A stretch of DNA of 64,000 bases from Poseidonibacter lekithochrous (GCF_013283835.1 NZ_CP054052.1:1984001-2048000); one strand, 5' to 3'. Positions 1 to 8,978 are shown, counted from the first letter of the stretch. The notes: generated by a model not told the origin, from the letters alone. Numbers and translations: made by a program.

Positions 1-254
1 ACTTTAAGTACTGGAATTAATTTATTTAATTGTTTAACAATCTGGTCAATAATTCTTTTATCACCAGTTGTTACAATTGTCATTCTTGAGTATTCACTTC
101 CTTCAATAGGAGCTACTGTTAAAGAATCAATATTATATCCACGAGCAGAGAATAATCCAACAATTCTAGATAAAACATTGTGCTCATTCATCACAACAAC
201 AGAAATAACTTGCCTAGTTGTTTCTGTATCGTAGTAGTGATTAAAATTATTCAT
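1..254 (-). CDS. ilvN: acetolactate synthase small (regulatory) subunit, 3' part cut by window edge
   Basis: The reverse strand reads from ATG at 254 into an ACT domain (MNNFNHYYDTETTRQVISVVV, then NEHNVLSRIVGLFSARGYNIDSLTV). That is the start of IlvN, which binds valine and tunes the catalytic subunit of acetohydroxyacid synthase in valine, leucine and isoleucine synthesis. Only about 84 residues are present; the rest lies left of the window. The start codon shares one base with the ilvB stop (TAATG), so the pair is almost certainly translationally coupled. The call is firm from motif and neighbour. Confidence 0.93.
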   Translation of the reverse strand, partial: MNNFNHYYDTETTRQVISVVVMNEHNVLSRIVGLFSARGYNIDSLTVAPIEGSEYSRMTIVTTGDKRIIDQIVKQLNKLIPVLK

Positions 255-1951
255 TATTTTGCCCCTTCAATTAACGTCATTTCATTTAAAGCATGCCCAT
301 TTGGTACCATAGGTAATACTTCTTCATTTCTTTCAACAATAACTTCAATCATTGCTGGTTTTTTCTTTTCAACTGCATCTTTTAATGCAATATCAAATTC
401 TTCTTTTGTTGTAACTCTATATCCAATTCCACCAAAGGCTTCAACTAACATTTTAAAGTTAGGCTGAGCACTTAAATCAGTTTCAGATAATCTATTATCA
501 TAGAACATTGTTTGCCACTGTCTTACCATTCCTAAGTAATTATTATTTAAAACAATATTTATTACTGGTAAATCAGATTCAACACATGTCATTAACTCTT
601 GAATGTTCATTAAAATAGAACCATCACCTGTGAAGTTAATAGAAACTTTATCTTTATCTTTCATTGCTCTTGCAACACCCATAGCTGCTGGAAGACCAAA
701 CCCCATAGTTCCTAAACCACCAGAAGTGATAAATTGTCTTGGGAAAGAGAATGGATAAAACTGTGCAGTCCACATTTGATGTTGCCCAACATCAGTAGAA
801 ACTACAGCTTTACTTCCTAGTAATTCTCCAACTCTTTGAATTGGCCATTGTGGCTTAATCACATCGTTTGAATCGTTATATCTTAAAGGTTCTTTCTCTC
901 TATATTCAGTTAATAATTCAACCCAGTTAGAGTAATCATTAAATTCATTATCAGAAATTGCTTCTAACATACCTTCAACAGTTTTCTTTAAATCTCCAAC
1001 AATTGGAAAGTCAGGTGTAACTAACTTATCAATACTAGTTGGGTCAATATCAACATGAATTATTCTAGCTTTAGATGCAAATTCATCTAATCTACCTGTA
1101 ACTCTATCATCAAATCTTGCACCTAATGAGATTAATAAATCCGTCTCATGAGTTGCCATATTTGCAGCGAATTCACCATGCATTCCTAACATACCAAAGA
1201 ATAATGGGTTTGAATCACCCATAGTTCCTCTAGCCATTAATGTTTCAACAGCTGGAATATTAAGTTTTTTAGCAAATTCTCTAACTTCATAAGCACAGTT
1301 TGCTAAAATTGCACCACCACCAACATAAATTAAAGGTTTTTTAGCTTTTGAAATTGCTTCCATTGCTTTCTTTAACTGTCTTTTATTGTAGTTAACAGTT
1401 GGTTTATAAGTTGGTAAGTTTATCTTTTGAGGATAAACAAAATCACCTAACTCTGCTGTGATATCTTTTGGGATATCAATATGCACAGGTCCTGGTCTTC
1501 CAGTACTTGCAATATGGAAAGCTTCATTAATAATTCTTGGTAAATCATCAATAGAATTAACTAAATAATTGTGCTTTGTACATGGTCTAGATATACCTAC
1601 CGCATCAATTTCTTGAAATCCATCAGTCCCTATAATAGTTGTTGGTACTTGCCCAGAAATAACAACTAAAGGAGTAGAATCCATATAAGCATCAGCTAAA
1701 CCAGTGATTGCATTTGTGAAACCAGGTCCAGAAGTTACAATTGCAACTCCAACTTTACCAGTAGATCTAGCATAACCTTCCGCTGCTATGATAGATGCCT
1801 GTTCATGTCTATTTAGAATGTGTTGAAAATAGTTTTGTTTATATATTTCATCATAGACGTTCATAATAGCGCCACCTGGGTATCCGAATACGACTTCAAC
1901 CCCTTCTTGATGTAATGATTCTATAACCATTTTTGCGCCAGTCATTTTCAT
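254..1951 (-). CDS. ilvB: acetolactate synthase large (catalytic) subunit
   Basis: 565 residues, normal for the thiamine-diphosphate-dependent subunit that condenses two pyruvates to acetolactate, or pyruvate with 2-oxobutyrate. Visible hallmarks: N-terminal GYPGGAIMN, the cofactor-activating Glu in RHEQAS (about residue 50), the SGPGFTNAITGLADAYMDS stretch, a central FAD-binding-type domain, and the C-terminal ThDP site GDGSILMN followed by LNNNYLGMVRQWQ. It starts at ATG 1951 with GGAGA upstream. It overlaps ilvN by one base, forming an ilvBN operon with a promoter near 1985. Nothing looks damaged. Confidence 0.97.
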   Translation of the reverse strand: MKMTGAKMVIESLHQEGVEVVFGYPGGAIMNVYDEIYKQNYFQHILNRHEQASIIAAEGYARSTGKVGVAIVTSGPGFTNAITGLADAYMDSTPLVVISGQVPTTIIGTDGFQEIDAVGISRPCTKHNYLVNSIDDLPRIINEAFHIASTGRPGPVHIDIPKDITAELGDFVYPQKINLPTYKPTVNYNKRQLKKAMEAISKAKKPLIYVGGGAILANCAYEVREFAKKLNIPAVETLMARGTMGDSNPLFFGMLGMHGEFAANMATHETDLLISLGARFDDRVTGRLDEFASKARIIHVDIDPTSIDKLVTPDFPIVGDLKKTVEGMLEAISDNEFNDYSNWVELLTEYREKEPLRYNDSNDVIKPQWPIQRVGELLGSKAVVSTDVGQHQMWTAQFYPFSFPRQFITSGGLGTMGFGLPAAMGVARAMKDKDKVSINFTGDGSILMNIQELMTCVESDLPVINIVLNNNYLGMVRQWQTMFYDNRLSETDLSAQPNFKMLVEAFGGIGYRVTTKEEFDIALKDAVEKKKPAMIEVIVERNEEVLPMVPNGHALNEMTLIEGAK

Positions 1952-1980
1952 AATATTTCTCCATTTTAAAATAAGCAGAT

Positions 1981-1986
1981 ATTATA
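1981..1986 (-). promoter_or_regulatory. -10 box for ilvBN
   Basis: On the reverse strand the sequence reads TATAAT about 30 nt before the ilvB ATG, with GGAGA in between. The A/T-rich tract upstream with no clear -35 is usual for sigma-70 promoters in this phylum. Assignment is by sequence only. Confidence 0.5.
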
Positions 1987-2063
1987 TAGAAAATTATATT
2001 AATTAACCTTTAGATAATTTTATATACCCATTTTGATTTAGATTCTTTTTAGTTTATTTTAAA

Positions 2064-2069
2064 TATAAT
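2064..2069 (+). promoter_or_regulatory. -10 box for the flagellin-like gene
   Basis: TATAAT stands 31 nt before the ATG at 2100. No sigma-28 or sigma-54 type element is obvious, so a housekeeping promoter is the simplest reading. It is divergent from the ilvBN promoter, in a 148-bp gap. Confidence 0.4.
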
Positions 2070-2099
2070 TTAAGATAGTGTTATTAATAAGGAGTGATT

Positions 2100-2906
2100 A
2101 TGGATGTAAATAGTATTAACAATAATATAAGTACCCTTAACAGCCAGCCTTCCGTTGAACTTAACAAAACCGGAGCTAATAACAAAATTGAGAAAGTAGA
2201 TAATGAATCTTTATCCTTATCTGTTAATCAATATAATCAAAGAAGAGATGAGTTATCTCTTAATGTACAATCACTAAATGAAGGTATTGCAATTGGTAAA
2301 ATTGCGGAGAATTCATTAAATAAACAAGAAGATTTTTTAAATGATATTAAAAAAAATTTAGAATCTTTAAAAAGTGATGATACAAACCTACAAGATAAAA
2401 ATGAAATCAAAGACAAAATCAATCAAGATTTACAAAGTTTTAATCAATTAGCTTATGAAACAAAATTTGCTAATAAAAATATTTTAAGTGTTGATTATTA
2501 TGATGAACAAAAAAATGTTGAGATTAGTACAAGTAATGACAATTTTTCAATTGAAAAACCTAATACCCCTCAAATTGCAAATGATATATTTGAAGGTTTA
2601 AATGAAAGTAATTTAAATTTACCAGATGATTTAGAAAAAGTATTAGATAAAGTTGAAACAGCTACAAGACAAATTCAAACAATTACAAGTGAATTTACAG
2701 ATTTTGGGAATAAACTTGAAAGTAGTGCTAGAGGTACTATACAAGAACAACAAAATCTTTATAACGAAGCGAAAGTAAATAAAAATAGAAATTTTGGGAA
2801 TGAGTCAAGTGATTTTAATAAAACAAATGTAACAGCAAATGTAGGATATTTAGCTGCTTCTCAAGCTAATATTGTGCAAGAACAAAGTGTAAGACTTTTA
2901 TCTTAA
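2100..2906 (+). CDS. flagellin-like protein
   Basis: 269 residues from ATG 2100. AAGGAG at 2089-2094 sits 5 nt before it, which makes it a better start than the in-frame GTG at 2094. The N-terminal third (QYNQRRDELSLNVQSLNEG, then AIGKIAENSLNKQEDFLNDI) is a long amphipathic helix like the D0/D1 region of flagellins, and the last 25 residues (NVGYLAASQANIVQEQSVRL) mirror a flagellin C-terminal D0 helix. The middle is short and Asn/Asp/Glu-rich. No other flagellar gene is adjacent. It could be a minor filament or hook-associated protein rather than the main flagellin. It ends inside a strong terminator hairpin. Confidence 0.6.
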   Translation: MDVNSINNNISTLNSQPSVELNKTGANNKIEKVDNESLSLSVNQYNQRRDELSLNVQSLNEGIAIGKIAENSLNKQEDFLNDIKKNLESLKSDDTNLQDKNEIKDKINQDLQSFNQLAYETKFANKNILSVDYYDEQKNVEISTSNDNFSIEKPNTPQIANDIFEGLNESNLNLPDDLEKVLDKVETATRQIQTITSEFTDFGNKLESSARGTIQEQQNLYNEAKVNKNRNFGNESSDFNKTNVTANVGYLAASQANIVQEQSVRLLS

Positions 2907-2923
2907 GTCTTACACCTTTTTTT
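2887..2923 (+). terminator. rho-independent terminator after flagellin-like gene
   Basis: An 11-bp perfect stem (2887-2897 with 2905-2915), a 7-nt loop and a run of seven T at 2917-2923. It contains the last codons of both convergent genes (2906 on + and 2903 on -). Confidence 0.85.
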
Positions 2924-3820
2924 ATAAGCATTTAAAGCAACACCCTCTCTTAAACCATCATCTAATACAATTGATTCTGTTTTAGCTAACACTTCAAATA
3001 TCGCTCTGTAAATAAAAATACCAACTTCAATAAATTCAACTCGTCCTCGACCTACAAGTTTTGTGATTTCTTCTTTTGAAGATTTAGTTAAGATATTTAG
3101 ACAACTCTCTAAATCATCTAGATTTACAATAGTTCCATTTACAACATCTTTATCATAAGAAAAGAAGTCTTGCCCTAATTTAACTGCCGCAATTGTTGTA
3201 GGAGTTCCAGCAGTTGCTACAAAAGTGTACTCATCTAAATTTATATCTAAAGAGTCCAAATACTTCTGTATTTCTTTTTTTCTATCATCTAAATCTTTAT
3301 TTAAATCATGATAATGAAGATATTCTTGTGTCATAGTTACAATACCAAAATCAAAGCTATGTGCTTCATAATCATCATTTGTATTAACAATGATTTCTGT
3401 TGAACCACCACCAATATCTAATAGTATAAATTTTGAAGAATCAATATTTTCTCTTTTTAAAGCATGTTTAACAGCAAGTAAAGTAAGTCTAGCTTCTTCT
3501 TTACCATCAATAATATTAAACTTGACTCCAGTTTTTTCTGTAAAGTATTTTAGAACTTCTTCATTATTATTAGCTTTTCTCATAGCAGCAGTTGTAACTG
3601 CAACTGCTATGCTTGGATCATAATTAACTATTTCTATTGATTTTTCAATAGCAGTAACTACTCTATTCTGTGCTTCAATTGAAATAAGTCCAGTATCAAC
3701 TAAACCATCAGCCATACCAACTACTTCATTATATTCAGCTAGAATTTTGTCATTTAATCCATTATATTTAAGTACTCTAAAAGAGTTTGAACCTAAATCG
3801 ATACTTACAATTTCACTCAT
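2903..3820 (-). CDS. Ppx/GppA family exopolyphosphatase / pppGpp phosphohydrolase
   Basis: About 305 residues from ATG 3820; a TTG at 3823 is the alternative. The actin-like ATPase fold is seen in SIDLGSNSFRVLKY (phosphate loop 1), LLDIGGGSTEIIV (loop 2) and VATAGTPTTIAAVKLG. Family members hydrolyse polyphosphate or convert pppGpp to ppGpp. The length fits the short GppA/Ppx1 forms lacking the C-terminal HD domain. It lies 8 nt after pssA in the same direction, so it is probably the last gene of a DGC-pssA-ppx transcript. Which substrate is preferred cannot be told from sequence. Confidence 0.88.
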   Translation of the reverse strand: MSEIVSIDLGSNSFRVLKYNGLNDKILAEYNEVVGMADGLVDTGLISIEAQNRVVTAIEKSIEIVNYDPSIAVAVTTAAMRKANNNEEVLKYFTEKTGVKFNIIDGKEEARLTLLAVKHALKRENIDSSKFILLDIGGGSTEIIVNTNDDYEAHSFDFGIVTMTQEYLHYHDLNKDLDDRKKEIQKYLDSLDINLDEYTFVATAGTPTTIAAVKLGQDFFSYDKDVVNGTIVNLDDLESCLNILTKSSKEEITKLVGRGRVEFIEVGIFIYRAIFEVLAKTESIVLDDGLREGVALNAYKKRCKT

Positions 3821-3828
3821 CAAAAGGC

Positions 3829-4386
3829 TTAAGGATGAGGAATTTTTAATTTAGAATTTAATAAATATCCAATAACAATCATTAAAACTAATACTACTGT
3901 TTCTGAAATAAACCCTGTTAAAGAGATTAAATAAACTAACCATAATAAAATTGCTCCAAGAGGTGTAGGAACACCTGTGAAATACTTAGCAACTTCACCT
4001 TCTTCGGCATCAATATTAAACTGAATTAATCTTCTTAATCCAGAAATAACATAATATACAAATGCAAATACTACTAATGGTGTAAATAGAGTTAATTCTT
4101 TTCCATCAATTACCGCAAAATAAATAAACATTGTAGGAACAATAACAAAAGATAAAAAATCTGCATAAGAATCTAATTGAATACCAAACTCAGTTGATAA
4201 ATTATATTTTCGAGCAATTTTTCCATCTACAATATCAAATCCTCCAGCTAACCACGCAAATAGTGCTGCGGCAAAAAACTCTTGATGAGTTAAAAAATAT
4301 ATTGCAAAAATACCTGATGCAATATTAAAAAAAGTAACTATGTTTGCTAAATTGAAATGATTATTTTTATTAAATAAAAAAGTCAT
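3829..4386 (-). CDS. pssA: CDP-diacylglycerol-serine O-phosphatidyltransferase
   Basis: 185 residues with several hydrophobic segments and the full CDP-alcohol phosphotransferase signature: DGKIAR near residue 54, then G eight residues on, DSYAD after that, with the DG..AR, G and D...D spacing intact. It transfers serine to CDP-diacylglycerol in the inner membrane, the first step to phosphatidylethanolamine. The conserved TGVPTPLGA loop is typical of PssA rather than PgsA. It overlaps the upstream cyclase stop codon by one base. Confidence 0.88.
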   Translation of the reverse strand: MTFLFNKNNHFNLANIVTFFNIASGIFAIYFLTHQEFFAAALFAWLAGGFDIVDGKIARKYNLSTEFGIQLDSYADFLSFVIVPTMFIYFAVIDGKELTLFTPLVVFAFVYYVISGLRRLIQFNIDAEEGEVAKYFTGVPTPLGAILLWLVYLISLTGFISETVVLVLMIVIGYLLNSKLKIPHP

Positions 4387-5492
4387 TATTCTCCCTTGTA
4401 AATATGGTATTGGTTTCTACCATTTTGTTTTGATTTATACAGACATTCATCTGCATATTTATATAACTTATTTGCTGATATATATGTATTTGGTTTATAA
4501 ATAATTGCACCCATTGAAACAGAAACAACATCAAGAACTTTACTTCCTTTGTGTTCAATCCCAAGTTCTACAATTTTTTTGTTTATATCATCTAGACATG
4601 ACTTTACTGTGATTTCATCAATATCAAATAAAATCACACCAAACTCTTCTCCACCTAATCTAAATACAAATTCGTATTTTTGATTGAAATATTCCTTTAA
4701 TAATGTAGCAACTTTTTTAAGAGTTTCATCTCCTAAATCATGTCCATAAGTATCATTGTACTGTTTAAAGAAATCAATATCTAACATTAAAAAAGCACAA
4801 TCCCAACTATTTGCATTGGAAATAAAAGGCATATTATCAAAAATTGTATCAAAATATTTTCTATTATAAAGTTTTGTCATTGAATCAGTAATAGAATCAA
4901 TTTTATACTTTTTATTTAGAATTCGCAATTGATTATCTTTTTTTACTAACTGATAAATAATATATGCTATTAATATAAATGATAATACTAAAATTAATAA
5001 TATATTAAAAAATAAGAAGTCTTTCATATTTTTATAATCATCAACAAATATTTTTCTCTGTTTGTAAGCCATTTGAGTTTCGTACTCAATTAAATAATCA
5101 ATCTTTTTTACTACATTTTTGAACTTGTGTAGTTTATTTACTCTAAAAGTTTCTTTTATTGCAAAATCAACACTACCTACAACTTCTTTTTCTTTATCAT
5201 TTTTATATGCTCTATTATAATATTCCCACTCTTTTAAAATAATATTTTTTTCTTTTTTGAAATTACATATATATTTTAAAGTTCTACATGAGATGATTTT
5301 TCTATAATTATCTTGGATATTTTCTAGTTTTACAATAGGAACAAAATTACCAAAATAGATATTATCAATTTGTTTTTTTAATTTATCGATTTGTGAGTTA
5401 AATAATAAAGATGCACCAATTAAGGCTAGTAATACAATAGAAACTAATACAATTAATTTAAATGTTACAGATTTGAGAAAATTATATTTCAT
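4386..5492 (-). CDS. membrane-bound diguanylate cyclase (GGEEF)
   Basis: 368 residues. There is one transmembrane segment near residues 10-30, a periplasmic region of about 120 residues with four-helix-sensor character, a second membrane segment around 157-180 (ILLILVLSFILIAYIIYQLV), then a GGDEF domain from about 205. The active-site loop is GGEEF and the metal-binding LDIDFFKQYNDTYGHDLGD is intact, so it should make c-di-GMP. The four residues that would form an RxxD inhibitory site read QKYE, so product feedback there is unlikely. It leads the operon with pssA and ppx. The ligand of the sensor part is unknown. Confidence 0.88.
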   Translation of the reverse strand: MKYNFLKSVTFKLIVLVSIVLLALIGASLLFNSQIDKLKKQIDNIYFGNFVPIVKLENIQDNYRKIISCRTLKYICNFKKEKNIILKEWEYYNRAYKNDKEKEVVGSVDFAIKETFRVNKLHKFKNVVKKIDYLIEYETQMAYKQRKIFVDDYKNMKDFLFFNILLILVLSFILIAYIIYQLVKKDNQLRILNKKYKIDSITDSMTKLYNRKYFDTIFDNMPFISNANSWDCAFLMLDIDFFKQYNDTYGHDLGDETLKKVATLLKEYFNQKYEFVFRLGGEEFGVILFDIDEITVKSCLDDINKKIVELGIEHKGSKVLDVVSVSMGAIIYKPNTYISANKLYKYADECLYKSKQNGRNQYHIYKGE

Positions 5493-5600
5493 TGGGATAT
5501 TCTATCAAAAAAATATTCAATTTAGATTAATTTTATCTTCAAAAGAAAGAATAAAATTATTAAATAATTTCCTAATAAGTGTATTTAATAAACACTTAGA

Positions 5601-5606
5601 TATAAT
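5601..5606 (+). promoter_or_regulatory. -10 box for the SulP transporter gene
   Basis: TATAAT followed by CGCG, 29 nt before the chosen TTG start, with AAAGG at 5624-5628. The 143-bp gap between the divergent cyclase and this gene holds nothing else I can recognise. Confidence 0.5.
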
Positions 5607-5635
5607 CGCGATTATTAAACAAAAAAGGTATAAAT

Positions 5636-7180
5636 TTGCTAAATATAAAAGATACTTTTATAGGGAATAGCGCAAAAAGTGATATGTTATCAGGAATAGT
5701 AGTTGCTATTGCTCTTGTTCCAGAAGCTATTGCATTTTCAATTATTGCTGGTGTTTCTCCACTAGTTGGATTATACACTGCATTTATTTTAGGATTAATC
5801 ACTGCATTAATTGGTGGTAAAGCAGGAATGATTAGTGGTGCTACTGGTGCTGTTGCAGTTGTATTAGTTGCATTAGGAATTAAAGTTAAAGAATCAATTT
5901 CTCCTGAAGTTTTGGCTCAATTAACACAAAATGGAGAGTTATCAAATTATATTCTTCAATACATTTTACTTGCAACAATAGTCGCAGGTATTTTACAAGT
6001 TACAATTGGTGTTTTAAAACTAGGAAAATTGATTAGACTTGTTCCACAGCCTGCAATGTATGGTTTTGTAAATGGTCTTGCTATTGTAATTGCAATGGCT
6101 CAATTTCCATTATTTGAGGGTGAAAGCTGGATTATGTATGCACTTGTTGCTGCAACAATGATTTTAGTTAAATTCTTCCCAAAAGTTTCAAATGCAGTTC
6201 CATCAGGATTAGTTGCTATTGTTGTAATTTCTGCTGTTGTTATTGGTATGGATTTAGATACTAAAAGAGTTGGGGACTTAGCTGATATTTCAGGGAATTT
6301 ACCTACTTTTGCTTTACCTACATTACATGTAAACTTTGAATCAGTATTAATGGTTTTACCAACAGCTGTATTAGTTGCATTAGTTGGATTAATTGAGTCA
6401 TTATTAACACTATCTGTTTTAGATGAAATGGGTGGTAAAAGAGGTAGTGGAAACCAAGAGTGTATAGCTCAAGGTGCTGGAAATATTACTTGTGGATTCT
6501 TTGGTGGTATGGCTGGATGTGCTATGATTGGTCAATCAATTATTAACTTCTCAAATGGCGGTTGGGGTAGATTATCTGCACTAAGTGCTGCACTATTATT
6601 AATCTCGTTTGTTGTTGTATTATCTGATTTTATTGCAATGATTCCAGTTGCTGTGTTAGTTGGAATTATGTTTATGGTTTCAATTGGAACATTTGAATGG
6701 GAAAGTGGTAATAGATTTAGATTTATGCCTAACTCAGATAAATTTGTATTGGTAGCAGTTACAGTAATTACAATTTTTGCCGACCTTGCAATTGCTGTTA
6801 TTACAGGTATTATTATTTCTGCATTAGTATTTGCATGGAATCACTCAAAAGTTAGATCAAGAACTTATAGAGAAAATGATGACACTAAAATTTATGAATT
6901 TGATGGTCCATTATTCTTTGGTTCAACAACTTCATTCTTTGAATTATTTGACCTTAAACATGACCCAGAAATCGTTGTTTTAGATTTCAAAGAAGCAAGA
7001 GTTATGGATATTTCTGGAGTAGAAGCTATTGATACTATTACTAAGAAATATGCAGATGCTGGTAAAAAACTTACAATTAGACACTTAAGTGAAGATTGTA
7101 AAAAAATACTAAAAAATGCTGGTCCATTTTGTACTTATGAAGAAAATGACCCTAACTACAAAGTAGCTGTAAACTACTAA
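5636..7180 (+). CDS. SulP family anion transporter with C-terminal STAS domain
   Basis: 514 residues. The start is TTG at 5636, chosen because AAAGG lies 7 nt before it and the family's LSGIVVAIALVPEAIAFS first helix begins only 17 residues later. About ten to twelve membrane segments are followed by a cytoplasmic STAS domain from about residue 415 (KIYEFDGPLFFGSTTSF, VVLDFKEARVMDISGVEAID) that keeps the serine used for regulation in anti-sigma-antagonist-like folds. SulP proteins move sulfate, bicarbonate or similar anions; the substrate is not decidable here. A strong hairpin follows. Confidence 0.9.
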   Translation: MLNIKDTFIGNSAKSDMLSGIVVAIALVPEAIAFSIIAGVSPLVGLYTAFILGLITALIGGKAGMISGATGAVAVVLVALGIKVKESISPEVLAQLTQNGELSNYILQYILLATIVAGILQVTIGVLKLGKLIRLVPQPAMYGFVNGLAIVIAMAQFPLFEGESWIMYALVAATMILVKFFPKVSNAVPSGLVAIVVISAVVIGMDLDTKRVGDLADISGNLPTFALPTLHVNFESVLMVLPTAVLVALVGLIESLLTLSVLDEMGGKRGSGNQECIAQGAGNITCGFFGGMAGCAMIGQSIINFSNGGWGRLSALSAALLLISFVVVLSDFIAMIPVAVLVGIMFMVSIGTFEWESGNRFRFMPNSDKFVLVAVTVITIFADLAIAVITGIIISALVFAWNHSKVRSRTYRENDDTKIYEFDGPLFFGSTTSFFELFDLKHDPEIVVLDFKEARVMDISGVEAIDTITKKYADAGKKLTIRHLSEDCKKILKNAGPFCTYEENDPNYKVAVNY

Positions 7181-7189
7181 TCTCATCTT

Positions 7190-7226
7190 GAAGTTTGGCT
7201 TTTATTAGTCAAACTTCCTTTTATTT
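7190..7226 (+). terminator. rho-independent terminator after SulP gene
   Basis: GAAGTTTG (7190-7197) pairs with CAAACTTC (7210-7217), then a T-rich tract CTTTTATTT. It lies 9 nt after the stop codon. Confidence 0.7.
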
Positions 7227-7281
7227 ACAAAATCACTATTTTTTGCTAAACTTTATATTAAGAATATTTTGAGGTTGATTT

Positions 7282-7800
7282 ATGCAGCTAGCTAATGACT
7301 ATTTATCAGTATCATCAATATATCAACAAATAGCAACAAAAAAATCTGAACTTGCGGCTATTGATAAAAAAGAAGAAGAACAATCTCTTTTTGAAAAAAA
7401 AGATACTATCTCTTTAAGTAATGATATTGGTGGTAAAAATTATGATGAAAACGATTATACAAGAGTATTAGAAAAGTTTAAAACTCTTGATGCTCAAACA
7501 AAAGCTCATGAACAACAACACGCTGCTGCTGGTGATACTAAAGGCGCAATCTCATATAACTATCAAACAGGTCCTGATGGCAAACTATATGCTACGGGTG
7601 GACATGTAAGATTAGATACTTCAATTCCACAAGATGAAGAAGCAGCTCTAGCAAAACTAGACAAACTAGCAAACGCAGCTGGTGCTCCAAGTGAATTAAG
7701 TGGTGCTGATGCTGCAATAGCAAGAGCAGCTAATTTGAATAAAATGCTTATCCTAAATAAACAAGAGGAAGGAAAAGATTATGCAAATAACAAACAATAA
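7282..7800 (+). CDS. SprA-related putative metalloprotease (CJM1_0395-type)
   Basis: 172 residues. The central block AHEQQHAAAGD around residues 75-85 carries an HExxH zinc-binding motif (HEQQH), followed by YNYQTGPDGKLYATGGHVRLDT, the conserved core of the SprA-related family. There is no clear signal peptide. The C-terminal third is Ala-rich and helical. It overlaps the next small gene by 20 nt and so is probably co-translated with it. The substrate is unknown. Members are common in Campylobacterota and often sit near flagellar or secretion genes, which fits the neighbour. Confidence 0.7.
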   Translation: MQLANDYLSVSSIYQQIATKKSELAAIDKKEEEQSLFEKKDTISLSNDIGGKNYDENDYTRVLEKFKTLDAQTKAHEQQHAAAGDTKGAISYNYQTGPDGKLYATGGHVRLDTSIPQDEEAALAKLDKLANAAGAPSELSGADAAIARAANLNKMLILNKQEEGKDYANNKQ

Positions 7801-8023
7801 CCTAAATGGTATGGTTGCAGCGCAAATGCAAGTCAATGAAATGGCTAGTAATTTAGCAGAAGTTGCAAATATAACAGGTGATCCTCAAACACAAGAAGTA
7901 ACTCAAGATTTTATAAACTCGATTGTAGGACAAATTCCTCAAGTAATTGCCTATGAAGCAAATGCACAAGGGATTATTACTCAACAAGCAGTTACAGATA
8001 CACTATTAAATATAAAGGCTTAA
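7781..8023 (+). CDS. small helical protein, flagellar rod/flagellin-like
   Basis: 80 residues, MQITNNNLNGMVAAQMQVNE onward, two amphipathic helices split by a TGDPQTQEVTQDF loop. The pattern (N-rich start, MASNLAEVANI, TQQAVTDTLLNIKA end) resembles the terminal helices of flagellar rod/hook proteins such as FlgB, FlgC or FlgG, but I cannot name a family. It overlaps the SprA-like gene by 20 nt and lies 4 nt before trxC, so all three probably share a transcript. Function is not assigned. Confidence 0.6.
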   Translation: MQITNNNLNGMVAAQMQVNEMASNLAEVANITGDPQTQEVTQDFINSIVGQIPQVIAYEANAQGIITQQAVTDTLLNIKA

Positions 8024-8027
8024 ATTA

Positions 8028-8459
8028 ATGACAAAAGTAAATGTGGTTTGTCCATCATGCTTAAAAATAAATGCAATTCCAAAAAAAGATTCTTATGCAA
8101 AAGCAAATTGTGGTTCATGTAAGAATTCTTTATTAGAAACACATCCAATAGAACTAGATGAATCAAATTTTGATCATGTTGTTGTAAACTCAGATATTCC
8201 AGTAATAGTTGATTTCTGGGCACCTTGGTGTGGTCCATGTAAAATGATGGCTCCAATTTTTAATGAAGTAGCTCAAAAATATCCATTAAAAGCGTTATTT
8301 GTAAAAGTTAATACGGAGAAACATCAAAACTTAGGGGCTAAATTTAATATTAGATCTATTCCCACTCTTGTAGTATATAAAGCAGGAGAAGAAATAAAAA
8401 GAGTTAGTGGAGCACTTGATCCATTAAAACTGTCTAATCTTGTAAATGAGAATTTATAA
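8028..8459 (+). CDS. trxC: thioredoxin 2 with N-terminal zinc ribbon
   Basis: 143 residues. Residues 8-34 hold two CxxC pairs (CPSCLK and CGSCKN) that form the TrxC zinc finger, followed by a standard thioredoxin fold with active site WAPWCGPCKMM and the cis-proline segment IRSIPTLVVY. It reduces disulfides in the cytoplasm and is often tied to oxidative stress. It ends just before a bidirectional hairpin. Confidence 0.94.
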   Translation: MTKVNVVCPSCLKINAIPKKDSYAKANCGSCKNSLLETHPIELDESNFDHVVVNSDIPVIVDFWAPWCGPCKMMAPIFNEVAQKYPLKALFVKVNTEKHQNLGAKFNIRSIPTLVVYKAGEEIKRVSGALDPLKLSNLVNENL

Positions 8460-8470
8460 GATATATTTTA

Positions 8471-8501
8471 TTTATAAAAACTAAGAATTAGTTTTTATAA
8501 A
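8471..8501. terminator. bidirectional terminator hairpin
   Basis: A perfect 14-bp stem (8471-8484 with 8488-8501) and a 3-nt loop between convergent trxC and the DUF523 gene. It overlaps the DUF523 stop codon. A and T tracts inside the stem would give U-rich ends on both strands. Confidence 0.75.
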
Positions 8502-8975
8502 TTTCTTTAACTCACTTAATTGAGTTTCATTAAAAATCACGATTCCATTCTCTTCTAATAATTTAGCACTTAGACCTTGTCCATCTACTAAAGAATCAGA
8601 GAAACTTCCATCATAAATTTTTATATTTCCACATGAAGGTGATTTTGATTTCATTAGAGCTACTTTAATACCTTCTTTAAGACATAAGTCCAAAGTATTT
8701 TTTGCACCAATTAAAAAAGGAATAGTAACATCTTCTTGCTCTTTTGTTAAAACCTTAAAAGGTTTATTTGCACTTACAATTTCAGCCGCAGGTCTAGGTG
8801 TACTTAAACCACCTGAAACCTCTGGACAGAATGAATAAATTTCATTATCACAAAGAATATCCATAAATAATTCTTTTTGAGAAAAAGTAAATTTTGCACC
8901 CATAGCAATAGATGAATTACCTCCATCATATCTCACATCTTCACCTAATAAACAAGATGAGATTAATAACTTCAT
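8481..8975 (-). CDS. DUF523 family protein
   Basis: 164 residues. The family blocks are plain: SSCLLGEDVRYDGGNS at the N-terminus, FCPEVSGGLSTPRPAAEI around residue 50, and ALMKSKSPSCGNIKIYDGSF near 110. The conserved cysteines (SCLLG, CPE, SCG) suggest metal or thiol chemistry, but the family has no established reaction that I would assert. It starts 3 nt after the TtcA-like stop codon, so the two genes are likely co-transcribed and may both concern tRNA or sulfur metabolism. Confidence 0.85.
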   Translation of the reverse strand: MKLLISSCLLGEDVRYDGGNSSIAMGAKFTFSQKELFMDILCDNEIYSFCPEVSGGLSTPRPAAEIVSANKPFKVLTKEQEDVTIPFLIGAKNTLDLCLKEGIKVALMKSKSPSCGNIKIYDGSFSDSLVDGQGLSAKLLEENGIVIFNETQLSELKKFIKTNS

Positions 8976-8978
8976 GTA

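Noticed and set aside
5473-5670. 65-residue + strand ORF between the cyclase and SulP genes
   Set aside because: It overlaps the SulP start and its promoter, is A/T-driven Ile/Lys sequence and has no ribosome site.
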